A stretch of 64,000 nt of DNA from contig NZ_AP025492.1 of NCBI RefSeq assembly GCF_024347515.1, positions 2,356,001 to 2,420,000 on the forward strand. The letters are read 5' to 3'. The position numbers were made by a program, and so were the translations under genes. The notes beneath the pieces were generated by a model. It saw only the letters and a list, made by a program, of their open reading frames with translations, was not told the DNA's origin and searched no databases. Position 1 is the stretch's first letter. Every line of letters begins with the position of its first letter. Below, piece by piece: positions 11,703-20,945 of the stretch. The DNA comes from Vibrio gigantis (GTDB lineage: Bacteria > Pseudomonadota > Gammaproteobacteria > Enterobacterales > Vibrionaceae).

Positions 11703-12749
11703 TTAGAAGTAGTAGTAAGCTGCTGCGAATACGAAAGTCTCTTCATCAGAGCTTTCAGCACGAACGCCGTTTGGTACGTCAAGCTCTTGCTTGATATCGA
11801 TACCCATGTCCATGCGGTCGCTGTGCTTGTACATTACAGCAACGTTCATGTAGCTGTAGTCAGCGTCAGCTTCGTTTTTCTTCTCAGTAGTGTTTGCACC
11901 GTAACCAGCAGCAACAGTCACTTGCTCAGAAGCATCGAATGCACCAGATAGGTAGTAACCAGTGTTTTTCTTCTCAGAAGCGTTAGTACCTGTTAGGTCT
12001 TTCTTATCACCGTCATCAACCCAAGAGTTGAAACCAAGTTTAACAGTATCACCAACTTTAACGTTACCAGAAACAGAAGTTACTGAGTAATCTGCTTCGT
12101 CACGATCTTCGTAACCAGCGTAGATATTGAAGATTTCATGTTCGAAACCAACGTAACCGTTCACACCTTTATCTGCAGCAGCGTGGCTTTCGTTTGTTTC
12201 AAAGTAAGAAACACCGTAAGCGAAACCAGAAGTAGAGCCTTGGAATTTAACTACGTTGTAAGCATCTGAAGCATCGCCAGCAGAAGCACCAAACTCGTAA
12301 GTCATATCACCAGCGCCATCTACTTTATCAAGAGCTGTATCGTTTTCCCAACCGAAAGATGCAACACCAAAACCAGTGTCAAAACCTAACCATGCTTTAT
12401 CCACGTCAGTGTTTGGACCAGATTCAATACCACCGTACACTTCGTCTACTTTAGCGAAATCGTTAGTATCAGAGATGTAGTTCATCATTAGGTCAGTTTC
12501 AAAGTAACCAACCCAACGGTTGTTTTTGTAGCTTACTGCTAGTGTTAGACCAGTTGCCCAGTCATCGTAGAATGCACCAGAGTAAGAATCGTAGTAACCA
12601 CCAACACCCCAAGCACCAGATACTGAGAATTGATCTTTGTGCATGTCTTCAAACTCAAACATTGGTTTAGAGTTTTGAGAGCTAGTTTCTACTGCGAATG
12701 CAGAAGTTGATACTGCTGCGATAGCTAGCGCTAATAGAGTCTTTTTCAT
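11703..12749 (-). CDS. outer membrane general porin
   Basis: The 348-residue product has a clear signal peptide (MKKTLLALAIAAVSTSAFA) and ends in AAAYYYF, with the C-terminal Phe that the BAM complex recognises. The mature part is made of alternating aromatic strands with acidic turns, typical of a Gram-negative trimeric porin (16-strand family). The sequence resembles Vibrio porins rather than OmpF. It is highly acidic, common for marine species. Codon use is strongly biased to few codons, which suggests high expression. It has its own terminator and a long AT-rich upstream region with repeated elements. The pore specificity cannot be told from the sequence. Confidence 0.88.
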   Translation of the reverse strand: MKKTLLALAIAAVSTSAFAVETSSQNSKPMFEFEDMHKDQFSVSGAWGVGGYYDSYSGAFYDDWATGLTLAVSYKNNRWVGYFETDLMMNYISDTNDFAKVDEVYGGIESGPNTDVDKAWLGFDTGFGVASFGWENDTALDKVDGAGDMTYEFGASAGDASDAYNVVKFQGSTSGFAYGVSYFETNESHAAADKGVNGYVGFEHEIFNIYAGYEDRDEADYSVTSVSGNVKVGDTVKLGFNSWVDDGDKKDLTGTNASEKKNTGYYLSGAFDASEQVTVAAGYGANTTEKKNEADADYSYMNVAVMYKHSDRMDMGIDIKQELDVPNGVRAESSDEETFVFAAAYYYF

Positions 12750-13027
12750 AATAAATCCACTGCCTTTTCTAAGAATGGGAGATCCTTGCCCGGTTCCCTT
12801 TTATTTATTGTGACTGGTCATTACCACTCTTTGTTGGTTAATCACCGTCACTAAATTTCGAGGTCTAGATTGCAAAAGATTATCCTGCGTGTCAAATAAA
12901 CTAAAAACAAACCTAAAAAAAACACAAACCAATCAAAATCAATCACTTACATTTTTTTTCATTGTTTTACGAGCAACTTATCCTTAGTTTTATCATAAAA
13001 TATAATAACCATAAAAAAGAAAAAATT

Positions 13028-13082
13028 AGAACTTAACACCATATACCACCCAACAAACGACCAAACTTCAGAACTTAACACC
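13028..13082. promoter_or_regulatory. two 13-bp direct repeats upstream of the porin gene
   Basis: AGAACTTAACACC occurs at 13028-13040 and again at 13070-13082, 42 bases apart (four helical turns). It lies in the 514-base AT-rich gap between the porin and dinG (12750-13263), which otherwise holds several T runs but no gene. The spacing on one face of the helix suggests a regulator site, for either gene. Confidence 0.45.
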
Positions 13083-13263
13083 TGTGAGCCAGTCTTTTTT
13101 AATATTTATATTTCACAACATAAATAAAATCGTTAAGTTCCTGATGGTTCAGTTTTTTTTTGTGAACAAGATCTACCTTTGATTCAAAAGCAAGGTGTTT
13201 CACCATAAATGTACCGACTAGTGATATGTGCTACTATCCTCGCTCCGTTACGTAGGTCACAGT

Positions 13264-15339
13264 ATGCTAACTACTAAAATCCAAAAATCCATTCGCACCA
13301 GTTATCAAAATCTCCAAGAACAGTTGGATAACTTTGTACCTAGGCGTGCTCAAAATTACCTTGTTGCAGAAATAGCGAAAACACTTTGTGGTCAATACCA
13401 CAAAAGTAATCGCATGATTGTTGCTGAGGCGGGAACAGGGATCGGGAAATCGCTTGCCTATTTGATGGCGACGATCCCAGTTGCCGTTTTAAACAACCGA
13501 AAAATTGTCATTTCAACGGCGACAGTCGCGCTACAAGAACAACTTGTAAACAAAGATCTCCCTCTATATAGAAGACTTACAGATAGAGAGTTTTCTTTCA
13601 TATTGGCGAAGGGAAGACAACGTTATTGTTGCTGTGAAAAGTTAGCCGCCGCGTGTGGGGTTGATGGCGGTCAAATGGCAATGTTTGAATCTAAGCCAAA
13701 GAAGAAGGATATCGACCAGCTTCAAACTATGTACCGTAGCTTGACTCAAGGTAAGTGGGATGGTGATCGTGATTCGTGGCCAAAGCCAATCGACAACATG
13801 ATTTGGCAAATGATCGTCAGCGATAAGCATAGCTGTAACAACAGCATGCCAGCTCACCGAGATTGCCCTTTCCAAAAAGCACGCTCAGAGCTAGATAAAG
13901 CAGACGTTATCATCGCCAACCACAGTTTAGTGATGGCAGATGCTGATCTAGGCGGCGGTGTAATACTGCCCGAGCCAGAAAATAGCATCTATATATTCGA
14001 TGAGGCTCACCACTTACCGCATGTCGCAAGAGATCATTCTTCCGCCGCTGCGAGCTTAAAAGGCGCGGCATCGTGGTTGGAGCGTTTAAATCAGTCAATC
14101 ACCAAGCTTTCAGGTCTCGCAGACGAAAAGCGTGTCCATCGATTTAGAAATGAACTGCAAGACTCAGTGCAACAGCTAATCCCTACCCTGACTCAAATGA
14201 GCAAGCAGTTTGACGCTAACCACTTTGAAGACGGCCTGTACCGCTTCGAACATGGCGACTTGCCTGAGTGGCTAGAGAATGAATCTAAAGACCTCAAGCA
14301 ACTCACACAAAAGGCAAGCCAAGCCGTTGCGAAGATTGCAGACCTGATTGCTGAGCGAGTTAAAGATGGGGAGCTTTCTGCCAAACTCGCAGAACCTGCG
14401 CTCGCGGAAATCGGCTTCTATATACAGAGAACCGAGAACCTAGCTCAAGTTTGGCGCTTAATGGCTGAACCAAAACGTGAAAAAGGTGCACCTTTAGCTC
14501 GCTGGTTGGAGCTTAATAAAGAGAGCGAAGGCGATTTCGTCGTTAATGTTTCACCATTAGAGGTTGGTTGGCAGTTAGATCAACAGATCTGGAGTCGTTG
14601 TGTCGGCGCTGTGTTAGTGTCAGCGACCATGAGAGCGCTTAACTCCTTCAGTTTTTTCTGTCATCAAGCTGGTATCAGCCAGAAAGCTGAGGATGGCGTG
14701 CAATTTTTAGCTTTGGCATCACCGTTTGATTATCAGAACCAAGCGGAACTTGTTGTGCCAGCGATGAAATATGAACCGCAAGCACCTCAGTTTACTGAAT
14801 ATCTTATTGAAATTTTGCCTAAGGTAATAGAAGACAACAAAGCCAATCTCGTTCTATTCTCTTCTTACTGGCAGATGAACAAAGTTGCAGAGGCTTTAGC
14901 AACAGATTTCGTTAAAAAGTCATGGGCGCTGCAGGTTCAAGGTGATACTTCACGCTCTGAAATCCTAAAAAAACATAAAAACCTAATAGACCAAGGTAAA
15001 ACTAGCGTTCTTTTTGGAACTGGCAGCTTTTCTGAAGGTCTTGATCTACCTGGCGAACTTCTTGAAAACCTAGTTATTACCAAGATTCCTTTTGGCGTTC
15101 CTACCTCTCCGGTAGAGCAAGCACACTCAGAATATATTGAATCACGCGGCGGTAATCCTTTTATGCAGATTACTGTTCCAGAAGCGAGTAAAAAGCTTAT
15201 TCAATCTGTGGGTAGACTACTGCGTAAGGAACGAGATTCTGGTAAAGTCACGATCCTTGATAGACGCATAGTAACGAAGCGATACGGAAAATCCCTACTC
15301 GATTCACTACCGCCTTTTAAAAGAACAATAAAATACTAA
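13264..15339 (+). CDS. dinG: ATP-dependent DNA helicase DinG
   Basis: DinG is a superfamily 2, XPD-like 5'-3' helicase that unwinds R-loops and D-loops. Walker A is EAGTGIGKSLAYL and Walker B is FDEAHH (DEAH). The iron-sulfur cluster cysteines are visible in YCCCEKLAAACG and in the SCNNSMPAHRDCPF segment. The C-terminal helicase motifs include GTGSFSEGLDLPG and QSVGRLLRKERDSG. I place the start at 13264 (MLTTKIQKSIR, 691 residues), not at the in-frame codon at 13228: it matches the family N-terminus. No CTGT-N8-ACAG LexA box was found in the upstream region, although dinG is SOS-induced in E. coli. Confidence 0.95.
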   Translation: MLTTKIQKSIRTSYQNLQEQLDNFVPRRAQNYLVAEIAKTLCGQYHKSNRMIVAEAGTGIGKSLAYLMATIPVAVLNNRKIVISTATVALQEQLVNKDLPLYRRLTDREFSFILAKGRQRYCCCEKLAAACGVDGGQMAMFESKPKKKDIDQLQTMYRSLTQGKWDGDRDSWPKPIDNMIWQMIVSDKHSCNNSMPAHRDCPFQKARSELDKADVIIANHSLVMADADLGGGVILPEPENSIYIFDEAHHLPHVARDHSSAAASLKGAASWLERLNQSITKLSGLADEKRVHRFRNELQDSVQQLIPTLTQMSKQFDANHFEDGLYRFEHGDLPEWLENESKDLKQLTQKASQAVAKIADLIAERVKDGELSAKLAEPALAEIGFYIQRTENLAQVWRLMAEPKREKGAPLARWLELNKESEGDFVVNVSPLEVGWQLDQQIWSRCVGAVLVSATMRALNSFSFFCHQAGISQKAEDGVQFLALASPFDYQNQAELVVPAMKYEPQAPQFTEYLIEILPKVIEDNKANLVLFSSYWQMNKVAEALATDFVKKSWALQVQGDTSRSEILKKHKNLIDQGKTSVLFGTGSFSEGLDLPGELLENLVITKIPFGVPTSPVEQAHSEYIESRGGNPFMQITVPEASKKLIQSVGRLLRKERDSGKVTILDRRIVTKRYGKSLLDSLPPFKRTIKY

Positions 15340-15467
15340 TTTTCCTACCCTTGAGGTAGTTATGGGCCTGTTATCGCTAGGCCCTTGCATTCACAACTAA
15401 ACATGACTAATCCATCGATTCTTCATGTGGCTGCCCTATCAGCCGATAACGAGAACACAAGCTATTT

Positions 15468-16247
15468 ATGGAAATGATTGAGCCAACCATGTTGGTCATA
15501 CTTGCTCTGGTTGCATTTGCAGCAGGCTTTATTGATGCTGTCGCAGGTGGCGGAGGAATGTTAACCGTTCCAGCTTTGCTGTCGCTTGGCCTACCGCCAC
15601 ATATTGCATTAGGGACGAACAAGCTTGCAGCGACTTTCGCTTCATCTACAGCCGCATTCACTTACTACCGTAAAAAGCTGTTCAAGCCTGAATGTTGGAT
15701 TAATGCATTCATAGCGACATTAATCGGCGCAACAATCGGCACCCTAACTGTTGATGCTATTAGCACAGAGTGGTTAGAGAAAGTATTGCCGTTAGTCATT
15801 CTTGCCGCAGCGGTCTATACCATTTTTCATAAGACACCAAATGCCAATCACAACGTGTCACCTAAACCTTGCCCTGTACTTAAGAGAAAGCAAAAGTACC
15901 AAGGATTCATTCTTGGTTTCTATGACGGTGTTGCCGGTCCAGGGACTGGCGCATTTTGGACTGTGAGTTCTATGGCGCTTTACCGCCTAAATATCTTGCT
16001 TGCTTCTGGCCTGTCAAAAGCCATGAACTTTACCAGTAACTTCACTTCTTTAGTGACCTTTGCAATTCTTGGTCATATTGATTGGGTTCTTGGTTTAACT
16101 ATGGGTGTTTGCTTAATGGCTGGAGCATTTGTGGGAGCTCATTCTGCAATTCGTTTTGGTGCGACGTTTATACGACCGGTTTTTGTTACAGTTGTAAGCG
16201 TACTTGCAATTAAACTGGCTTACGAAGCATGGTTTGTAAACTTATAG
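15468..16247 (+). CDS. TSUP (TauE/SafE, YfcA-like) membrane permease
   Basis: This 259-residue protein of about eight membrane segments belongs to the TauE/SafE sulfite exporter superfamily. It shows the two pseudo-repeats: GFIDAVAGGGGMLTVPALLSLGLPPHIALGTNKLAA in the first half and GFYDGVAGPGTGAFWTVSSM in the second, close in pattern to E. coli YfcA. The substrate is unknown; members move sulfite, sulfoacetate or other small organic anions. The start has no strong ribosome binding site; ATG codons at 15474 and 15489 are possible alternatives. priC follows 22 nt downstream, so the genes may be cotranscribed. Confidence 0.87.
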   Translation: MEMIEPTMLVILALVAFAAGFIDAVAGGGGMLTVPALLSLGLPPHIALGTNKLAATFASSTAAFTYYRKKLFKPECWINAFIATLIGATIGTLTVDAISTEWLEKVLPLVILAAAVYTIFHKTPNANHNVSPKPCPVLKRKQKYQGFILGFYDGVAGPGTGAFWTVSSMALYRLNILLASGLSKAMNFTSNFTSLVTFAILGHIDWVLGLTMGVCLMAGAFVGAHSAIRFGATFIRPVFVTVVSVLAIKLAYEAWFVNL

Positions 16248-16269
16248 CCACCAGCAAACGGGAAGCACA

Positions 16270-16818
16270 ATGAATCAGTTTTCAAAGCTAAAAAGTGTTA
16301 TTGATACCTTGATTGGCCATTGCTCTCATGTCGATAAGTCTCGTGGTGCTTACCATCAACCGCTGTTTGATCGATCTTTATTTAAATGTGGTGCCTCTAT
16401 TTTACTTCCCTATGCACTTGAAACTCAGGCAACTTATAACACCATAATTCGTGAACAGCGCACCAATCAACTGACCGCATCTCGAGCCAACTACCTGACG
16501 GAAAAACTGACAAATCAGATTGCAGCAATCCAAAGAGAGTTAGCCAACCACGATTTGCGCCTAGATAGGAAAAGTAAATCAGGGAAAAGCTTAAACGACT
16601 TGTACAACGAACTCGCACAACACCAAGATTGGCAAAAGCGACTGGTCGATTTAGTTCAAACACGAAAGTTAGCGTTTGATTCAGCGCCACGCCACCATAA
16701 GAAAAAAGCGGAACAGGCTTGGCAACTCGCAAAAGAACGATTGGAACGCTGTGAAGACTCAATGAAAAATATTGAGAGACTGATTAACTTAGAGAACCCT
16801 AAGCGAAATGAACACTGA
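16270..16818 (+). CDS. priC: primosomal replication protein N'' (PriC)
   Basis: PriC helps reload DnaB at stalled forks, by binding SSB-coated single-stranded DNA and working with Rep or DnaC. The 182-residue, all-helical protein has the family pattern: FDRSLFKCGASILLPYALE near the start, a middle linker, and the DLYNELAQHQDWQKRLVDLVQTRK motif followed by a coiled coil ending in ERCEDSMKNIERLI. Sequence conservation in this family is low, and the following gene (rsmS/ybaM, as in E. coli) supports the call. GGGAAG precedes the ATG. Its last 11 bases overlap the start of rsmS. Confidence 0.88.
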   Translation: MNQFSKLKSVIDTLIGHCSHVDKSRGAYHQPLFDRSLFKCGASILLPYALETQATYNTIIREQRTNQLTASRANYLTEKLTNQIAAIQRELANHDLRLDRKSKSGKSLNDLYNELAQHQDWQKRLVDLVQTRKLAFDSAPRHHKKKAEQAWQLAKERLERCEDSMKNIERLINLENPKRNEH

Positions 16819-16978
16819 TAACACACCATCACCACTGGATAACGCACCAGAAGAAGTTAAGTTAGCTGTCGACCTGATCTATCTACTCGAAAGCAACGAA
16901 ATCGACCCAAAAGTAGCGTTAGAGGCAATTAAGATTGTCCAGCAAGATTTACAAGCCAAGCTAGCATCTAGCATCTAG
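16808..16978 (+). CDS. rsmS: RsmS/YbaM family small protein (DUF2496)
   Basis: This 56-residue reading frame starts inside the last codons of priC, in another frame. Its core, NAPEEVKLAVDLIYLLESNEIDPKVALEAIKIVQQDLQAKL, matches the E. coli YbaM pattern, and ybaM also follows priC there. In Pectobacterium the orthologue RsmS was named for an effect on secondary-metabolite and virulence regulation; the mechanism is not clear. The last residues (ASSI) and the stop codon are encoded by the heptamer tandem repeat at 16961-17012, so the natural C-terminus has been replaced or extended by repeat sequence. Translation is probably coupled to priC. Confidence 0.87.
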   Translation: MNTDNTPSPLDNAPEEVKLAVDLIYLLESNEIDPKVALEAIKIVQQDLQAKLASSI

Positions 16979-17012
16979 CATCTAGCATCTAGCATCTAGC
17001 ATCTAGCATCTA
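16961..17012. repeat. tandem array of about 7.4 copies of the heptamer CTAGCAT
   Basis: Perfect copies of a 7-bp unit run from inside the rsmS 3' end to 17 bases before the roxA start codon. The unit is not a multiple of three, and a TAG stop arises in the third copy. Each unit holds CTAG, a tetramer usually rare in such genomes. Confidence 0.95.
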
Positions 17013-17028
17013 AATATACAGGATTCAC

Positions 17029-18162
17029 ATGTACCAACTTAGCTTTTCTATGCCCGAATTTCTTGAACACTACTGGCATAAAAAACCAACCATCTTAAAA
17101 GGTGGCTTCCAAAACTTCGTCGACCCAATTTCGCCGGAAGAACTTGCTGGTTTATCGATGGAAGAAGAAGTGGATTCTCGCTTTGTTTCTAACCTAAACA
17201 ACCAATGGACAGCAGAACACGGCCCATTCTCTGAAGAAAAGTTTGGCGAGTTAACCGAAACCCATTGGCAGTTAATCGTCCAAGCAGCGAACCATTGGCA
17301 TCAAGGTGCAAACGAACTGACGAAAGCATTCCAACAGTTACCAAACTGGTTGTTCGACGATCTCATGATTTGCTACTCAGCACCGGAAGGCGGTGTTGGC
17401 CCGCATATTGATCAATACGATGTATTCATCATTCAAGGCCAAGGTAAACGTCAATGGAAAGTGGGCGCGAAAGATGTTGGTCAATACAAAGAGACCGTTC
17501 AAGCGTCTGCTCTACGCCAAATAGAAGGCTTTGAGCCAATCATTGATGAAACCTTAGAGCCAGGTGATATCCTTTATATACCGCCAGGCTTCCCACACGA
17601 AGGCAACACGCTTGAACCATCAATGAGCTACTCGATTGGCTACCGTTCTCCTAAAGAGCAAGAGCTAATCAGTAACTTTGCCGACTTTGTACTTGCTCAT
17701 GATATGGGTGACGTTCACTTACATGACCCTGAGTTCAAAACGCAAGATGGCTACGGCAAGATCCGTTCGTCAGATTTGAATAGCCTAACAGATATGTTGA
17801 TGTCGGCATTAGAACAACCAGAAACAGTGAGTGATTTCATGGGTTGCCTACTGAGCCAATCACGCCATCAGCTTGATATCGTTGCCCCAGAGCCACTATG
17901 GACTCAAGAAGAGATCGCTCAACACTTGGAGTCAGAAGGTGAAATCCACCGAGTGTCAGGCTTAAAAGCGCTCTACCACGAAAATGAAAGCAACACTGCT
18001 TACATCAATGGTGAAATGGTTAAGGTTGATGAAGCAGACTCTTCATTACTCAACACACTTTGCGATGAGACTGTAATTACTTCGGCTACTGCCCTATCTC
18101 CTTCAGGCGTAACGGTCGTGACTGAATTAGTGAACAAAGGCTACTGGTTCATCGAAGAGTAA
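17029..18162 (+). CDS. roxA: 50S ribosomal protein L16 3-hydroxylase (RoxA/YcfD)
   Basis: RoxA is a JmjC-type, Fe(II)- and 2-oxoglutarate-dependent oxygenase that hydroxylates an Arg of ribosomal protein L16. The metal ligands are visible as His126-x-Asp128 in GPHIDQYDVF and His190 in PPGFPHEG. The 377-residue length fits: N-terminal cupin of about 210 residues, then a dimerisation helix region and a winged-helix C-terminal domain (EIHRVSGLKALYHE, SGVTVVTELVNKGYWF). CAGGA is the ribosome binding site. Since the heptamer array ends 17 bases before the ATG, array changes could alter spacing from any upstream promoter or rsmS stop. Confidence 0.94.
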   Translation: MYQLSFSMPEFLEHYWHKKPTILKGGFQNFVDPISPEELAGLSMEEEVDSRFVSNLNNQWTAEHGPFSEEKFGELTETHWQLIVQAANHWHQGANELTKAFQQLPNWLFDDLMICYSAPEGGVGPHIDQYDVFIIQGQGKRQWKVGAKDVGQYKETVQASALRQIEGFEPIIDETLEPGDILYIPPGFPHEGNTLEPSMSYSIGYRSPKEQELISNFADFVLAHDMGDVHLHDPEFKTQDGYGKIRSSDLNSLTDMLMSALEQPETVSDFMGCLLSQSRHQLDIVAPEPLWTQEEIAQHLESEGEIHRVSGLKALYHENESNTAYINGEMVKVDEADSSLLNTLCDETVITSATALSPSGVTVVTELVNKGYWFIEE

Positions 18163-18209
18163 GCAGTACCAACCGCTCGTTTTTGACCAGCTTTGGTAGC
18201 AAGATATAA

Positions 18210-18244
18210 AAAGGGACAAATGAGATCTTCATTTGTCCCTTTCT
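18210..18244. terminator. bidirectional terminator between roxA and the chemoreceptor gene
   Basis: A perfect 14-bp stem (18210-18223 with 18229-18242) with a GATCT loop, A run on the left and T run on the right, sits between two convergent genes. Confidence 0.85.
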
Positions 18245-18273
18245 CAATTCAAGAGTTGGTTAAGTCTTAATAG

Positions 18274-20391
18274 TTATACTTTGAACTGATTAACTAATTT
18301 CTGCTGCTGTTGAGACAGTTGGTCTATTTCCGCGCCTACTTGCTCAGAAGCCGCAGCTTGCTCCAAGATCTTCGCACTCAAATCGCGAATGTTAACCACA
18401 CTTTGATTCACTTCTCCGGAAACCGATTGTTGCTCTTCGGCTGCTCGAACAATCTGACTATTCATATCACTGATTGCTTCAATAGAAGTAAAGATCGACC
18501 CCAAGTCTTCAACCGCATTTTGAACATGTAACGCCGTATCGTTTGCTAGAATATTACCTTCTTGTATCGCTTCGACGACATCTTGAGTTCCAGCATGAAC
18601 CTTGTCGATCACCGCTCTGATTTCACCAACCGATGACTGTGTGCGACTTGCGAGGTTTCTTACCTCATCTGCAACGACTGCAAAGCCACGACCTTGCTCG
18701 CCAGCACGAGCCGCTTCGATCGCCGCATTTAATGCTAATAAGTTAGTTTGCTCAGAGATCCCTTCAATAACACTTAAGATCTCGGTGATGTTACCGTTAT
18801 TTTTAGCCAATTCCTCAACAATAGGAACCGCGCTCGACATACGCTCCACCAGCTTTCTCATTTCACCAGCGGAAAGCTCGATAACTTGTTGCCCTTGCTG
18901 AGCTGAACGATTTGCTTCACAAGCTGCGTCCACAGCAACTTCTGCGTTTTGTACCACCAAACCTGCAGTTTGAGTCATCTCTTCTGCCGCTGTTGCTACC
19001 AGATCCACTTCTTTAAATTGAGACTCACTACTTTCTCGGGTGCTTGATGCCGATGCTTTAGCCTGGCTTGTCGTGCTCGCCACTTGTTCAGTGGTGTGAA
19101 TAACTTCTTTGATCGTGTGCTGTAACTTATCTAAGAACAGGTTAAATCCTTTAGATAACTGACCAATTTCGTCTTGAGACTTGACCTCTAAACGCTGTGT
19201 CAAATCACCTTCACCAGAAGCAATGTCATTAAGTCTCTCGACCACCTGTCGAATAGGTTTAACAATTGAAAGTGAAGCGAATGCGATAATAGCTAAACCG
19301 AATAAAATGAACACAGTACCTGCAATCACTTCTGTCTTAATGCCTTCACTTAGCTTAGTACTAATGATGGAATCCAATTCATTTGCATCAGCGACGACAC
19401 TTTCTCTCGGTATCTCAAACAACACACCCCAAGTTTGATTAGCTGCAACAACAGGTGCAAACGCAAGTAACCACTCGCCATTCTCACTCCATTGCGTTGT
19501 TACTTCACCGCCGAAGATAAAATCGGTCATTAGGTCACTGTTGGTATTGTCGCTTTGGAAATTCGAACCGACTGCAATGCTAGAGTCGTCTGAAGCGATA
19601 ACTGAGCCATCTAAGCTAACCACGTAAGCTTTACCTGCACCGTTAAACAAGCTCTGGTCAGATTGAGTAATCACACTCGTTAAACCATCAAGTCTTAAGT
19701 CGATACCAAGAAAGCCAATCGCGACATCGTCAACTAAAATTGGTACTGAAATAGAGGACGTCAGCAGTGCTGTTCCACCGCTGTTAACCACTCGTGGGGT
19801 GCTAATACAGGTTTGCCCTGAAGATAAAGGACAGTAAAAACGTTCGCTATTGCTGTTGTCATTCAATGTTGATTCCGAAAGCACGTTCGATAGAACATTC
19901 TCACCATTATCCGCCACCTTCCAGTAAGGAGCGAAACGCCCTTTTTCGTTAGAGCCAACGTAATCAGCATCTACATAATTCGCATCTTCACCATCGAGTA
20001 AGTCTGGCTTAAAGACTAGGTATGCGCCTTGAATCGAATCGAAGTTTAGTACTGAGCGACGCACCATTTCATCCAAGGCGGTACGAAGCTCTTCACTTGG
20101 CGTAAAGTTTTCGTCTGCATTGTTCTTTAGAAACTGAGCACTGGCCGCTAACATCTCAGCGCGATAGATCGCTTCGTCGACGTAACGTTGAGTTTCTTGA
20201 GCATTAAGCTGAGAAACAGACGCCAACAACTGCTGAGTTTTATTGATAACTGATTCTGAGCTTTGAGATTTGATGACTTGTTGATTGCTCGTCGCGTTGT
20301 AGATAGAGAAACCAATAAGAGACAGTGAGGTAATAATCAAACAACAACCAGCTAAGAGGGTTATTTTCCACTGTACCGATAGAGAGCGCAT
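18274..20391 (-). CDS. methyl-accepting chemotaxis protein with dCache sensor
   Basis: This 705-residue chemoreceptor has a membrane segment at about residues 10-30, a periplasmic sensor of about 310 residues that looks like a double-Cache domain ([23 protein letters not shown] and the second-module [13 protein letters not shown] and [13 protein letters not shown] blocks), a second membrane segment near 350-370, a HAMP domain ([24 protein letters not shown]), and the signalling domain with the hairpin tip [38 protein letters not shown]. Two cysteines flank SGQTCIS and may form a periplasmic disulfide. There is no C-terminal CheR-tethering pentapeptide. The ligand is unknown. It is transcribed alone, with AAGGA before the start. 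Confidence 0.93.
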   Translation of the reverse strand: MRSLSVQWKITLLAGCCLIITSLSLIGFSIYNATSNQQVIKSQSSESVINKTQQLLASVSQLNAQETQRYVDEAIYRAEMLAASAQFLKNNADENFTPSEELRTALDEMVRRSVLNFDSIQGAYLVFKPDLLDGEDANYVDADYVGSNEKGRFAPYWKVADNGENVLSNVLSESTLNDNSNSERFYCPLSSGQTCISTPRVVNSGGTALLTSSISVPILVDDVAIGFLGIDLRLDGLTSVITQSDQSLFNGAGKAYVVSLDGSVIASDDSSIAVGSNFQSDNTNSDLMTDFIFGGEVTTQWSENGEWLLAFAPVVAANQTWGVLFEIPRESVVADANELDSIISTKLSEGIKTEVIAGTVFILFGLAIIAFASLSIVKPIRQVVERLNDIASGEGDLTQRLEVKSQDEIGQLSKGFNLFLDKLQHTIKEVIHTTEQVASTTSQAKASASSTRESSESQFKEVDLVATAAEEMTQTAGLVVQNAEVAVDAACEANRSAQQGQQVIELSAGEMRKLVERMSSAVPIVEELAKNNGNITEILSVIEGISEQTNLLALNAAIEAARAGEQGRGFAVVADEVRNLASRTQSSVGEIRAVIDKVHAGTQDVVEAIQEGNILANDTALHVQNAVEDLGSIFTSIEAISDMNSQIVRAAEEQQSVSGEVNQSVVNIRDLSAKILEQAAASEQVGAEIDQLSQQQQKLVNQFKV

Positions 20392-20817
20392 TTAATATCC
20401 TTATTTAAGCCAAAAGACTTCCATAACCGTAACTCTCACATTGATAACTAATTGCTGTACACAATGTTAATGAGTTAGACGAATAGCTTAGCGGATGATT
20501 ACAGCACAATTTGCGCACATATAAAACGAAAGTTTACATAAATGTTAATAGGACGTGTTTATTGTCTTTCGTTGTTGTGATTTCAAGAGCTTTCAGCTTA
20601 TCGCGCCAAGTTAAACTATTGAAGGCAGTGCGCTCAACTTACGCTGCTTGCTACTTAGCGTGATGTTTAAACTATCATCATTAAAGGGGATATTTCTTTA
20701 TCGAAGCGATGTTTCAAAGGAGCCAACTCCACAACCTTACATCTTTAAAACACAGAATTTCGGATTATTTTTTCTAATCCACGCTATAGATTTTTATCTT
20801 GATCAAGTTCACACTTT

Positions 20818-20840
20818 TTGATTGCTAAGTCGGCAATCAA
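20818..20840. promoter_or_regulatory. operator-like palindrome upstream of emrD
   Basis: TTGATTGC (20818-20825) and GCAATCAA (20833-20840) form a perfect 8-bp inverted repeat with a 7-base spacer, 106 bases before emrD. A CTTGATCAAG palindrome lies close by at about 20799-20808. The 554-base gap between the chemoreceptor and emrD (20392-20945) holds no gene I can support. Confidence 0.45.
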
Positions 20841-20945
20841 GCTCTAATATCTCGCGCCTAGATTCCCTGAATACTTTATTCTTTTGGCTCTCCTTAATGG
20901 AACGCTAAGGTTTTTCACGTCTTTAATTTTTGGAGAAATACGCAA

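Noticed and set aside
13228..13263. Longer DinG with start at 13228
   Set aside because: The extra 12 residues have no family match, and MLTTKIQKS at 13264 aligns with the usual start.
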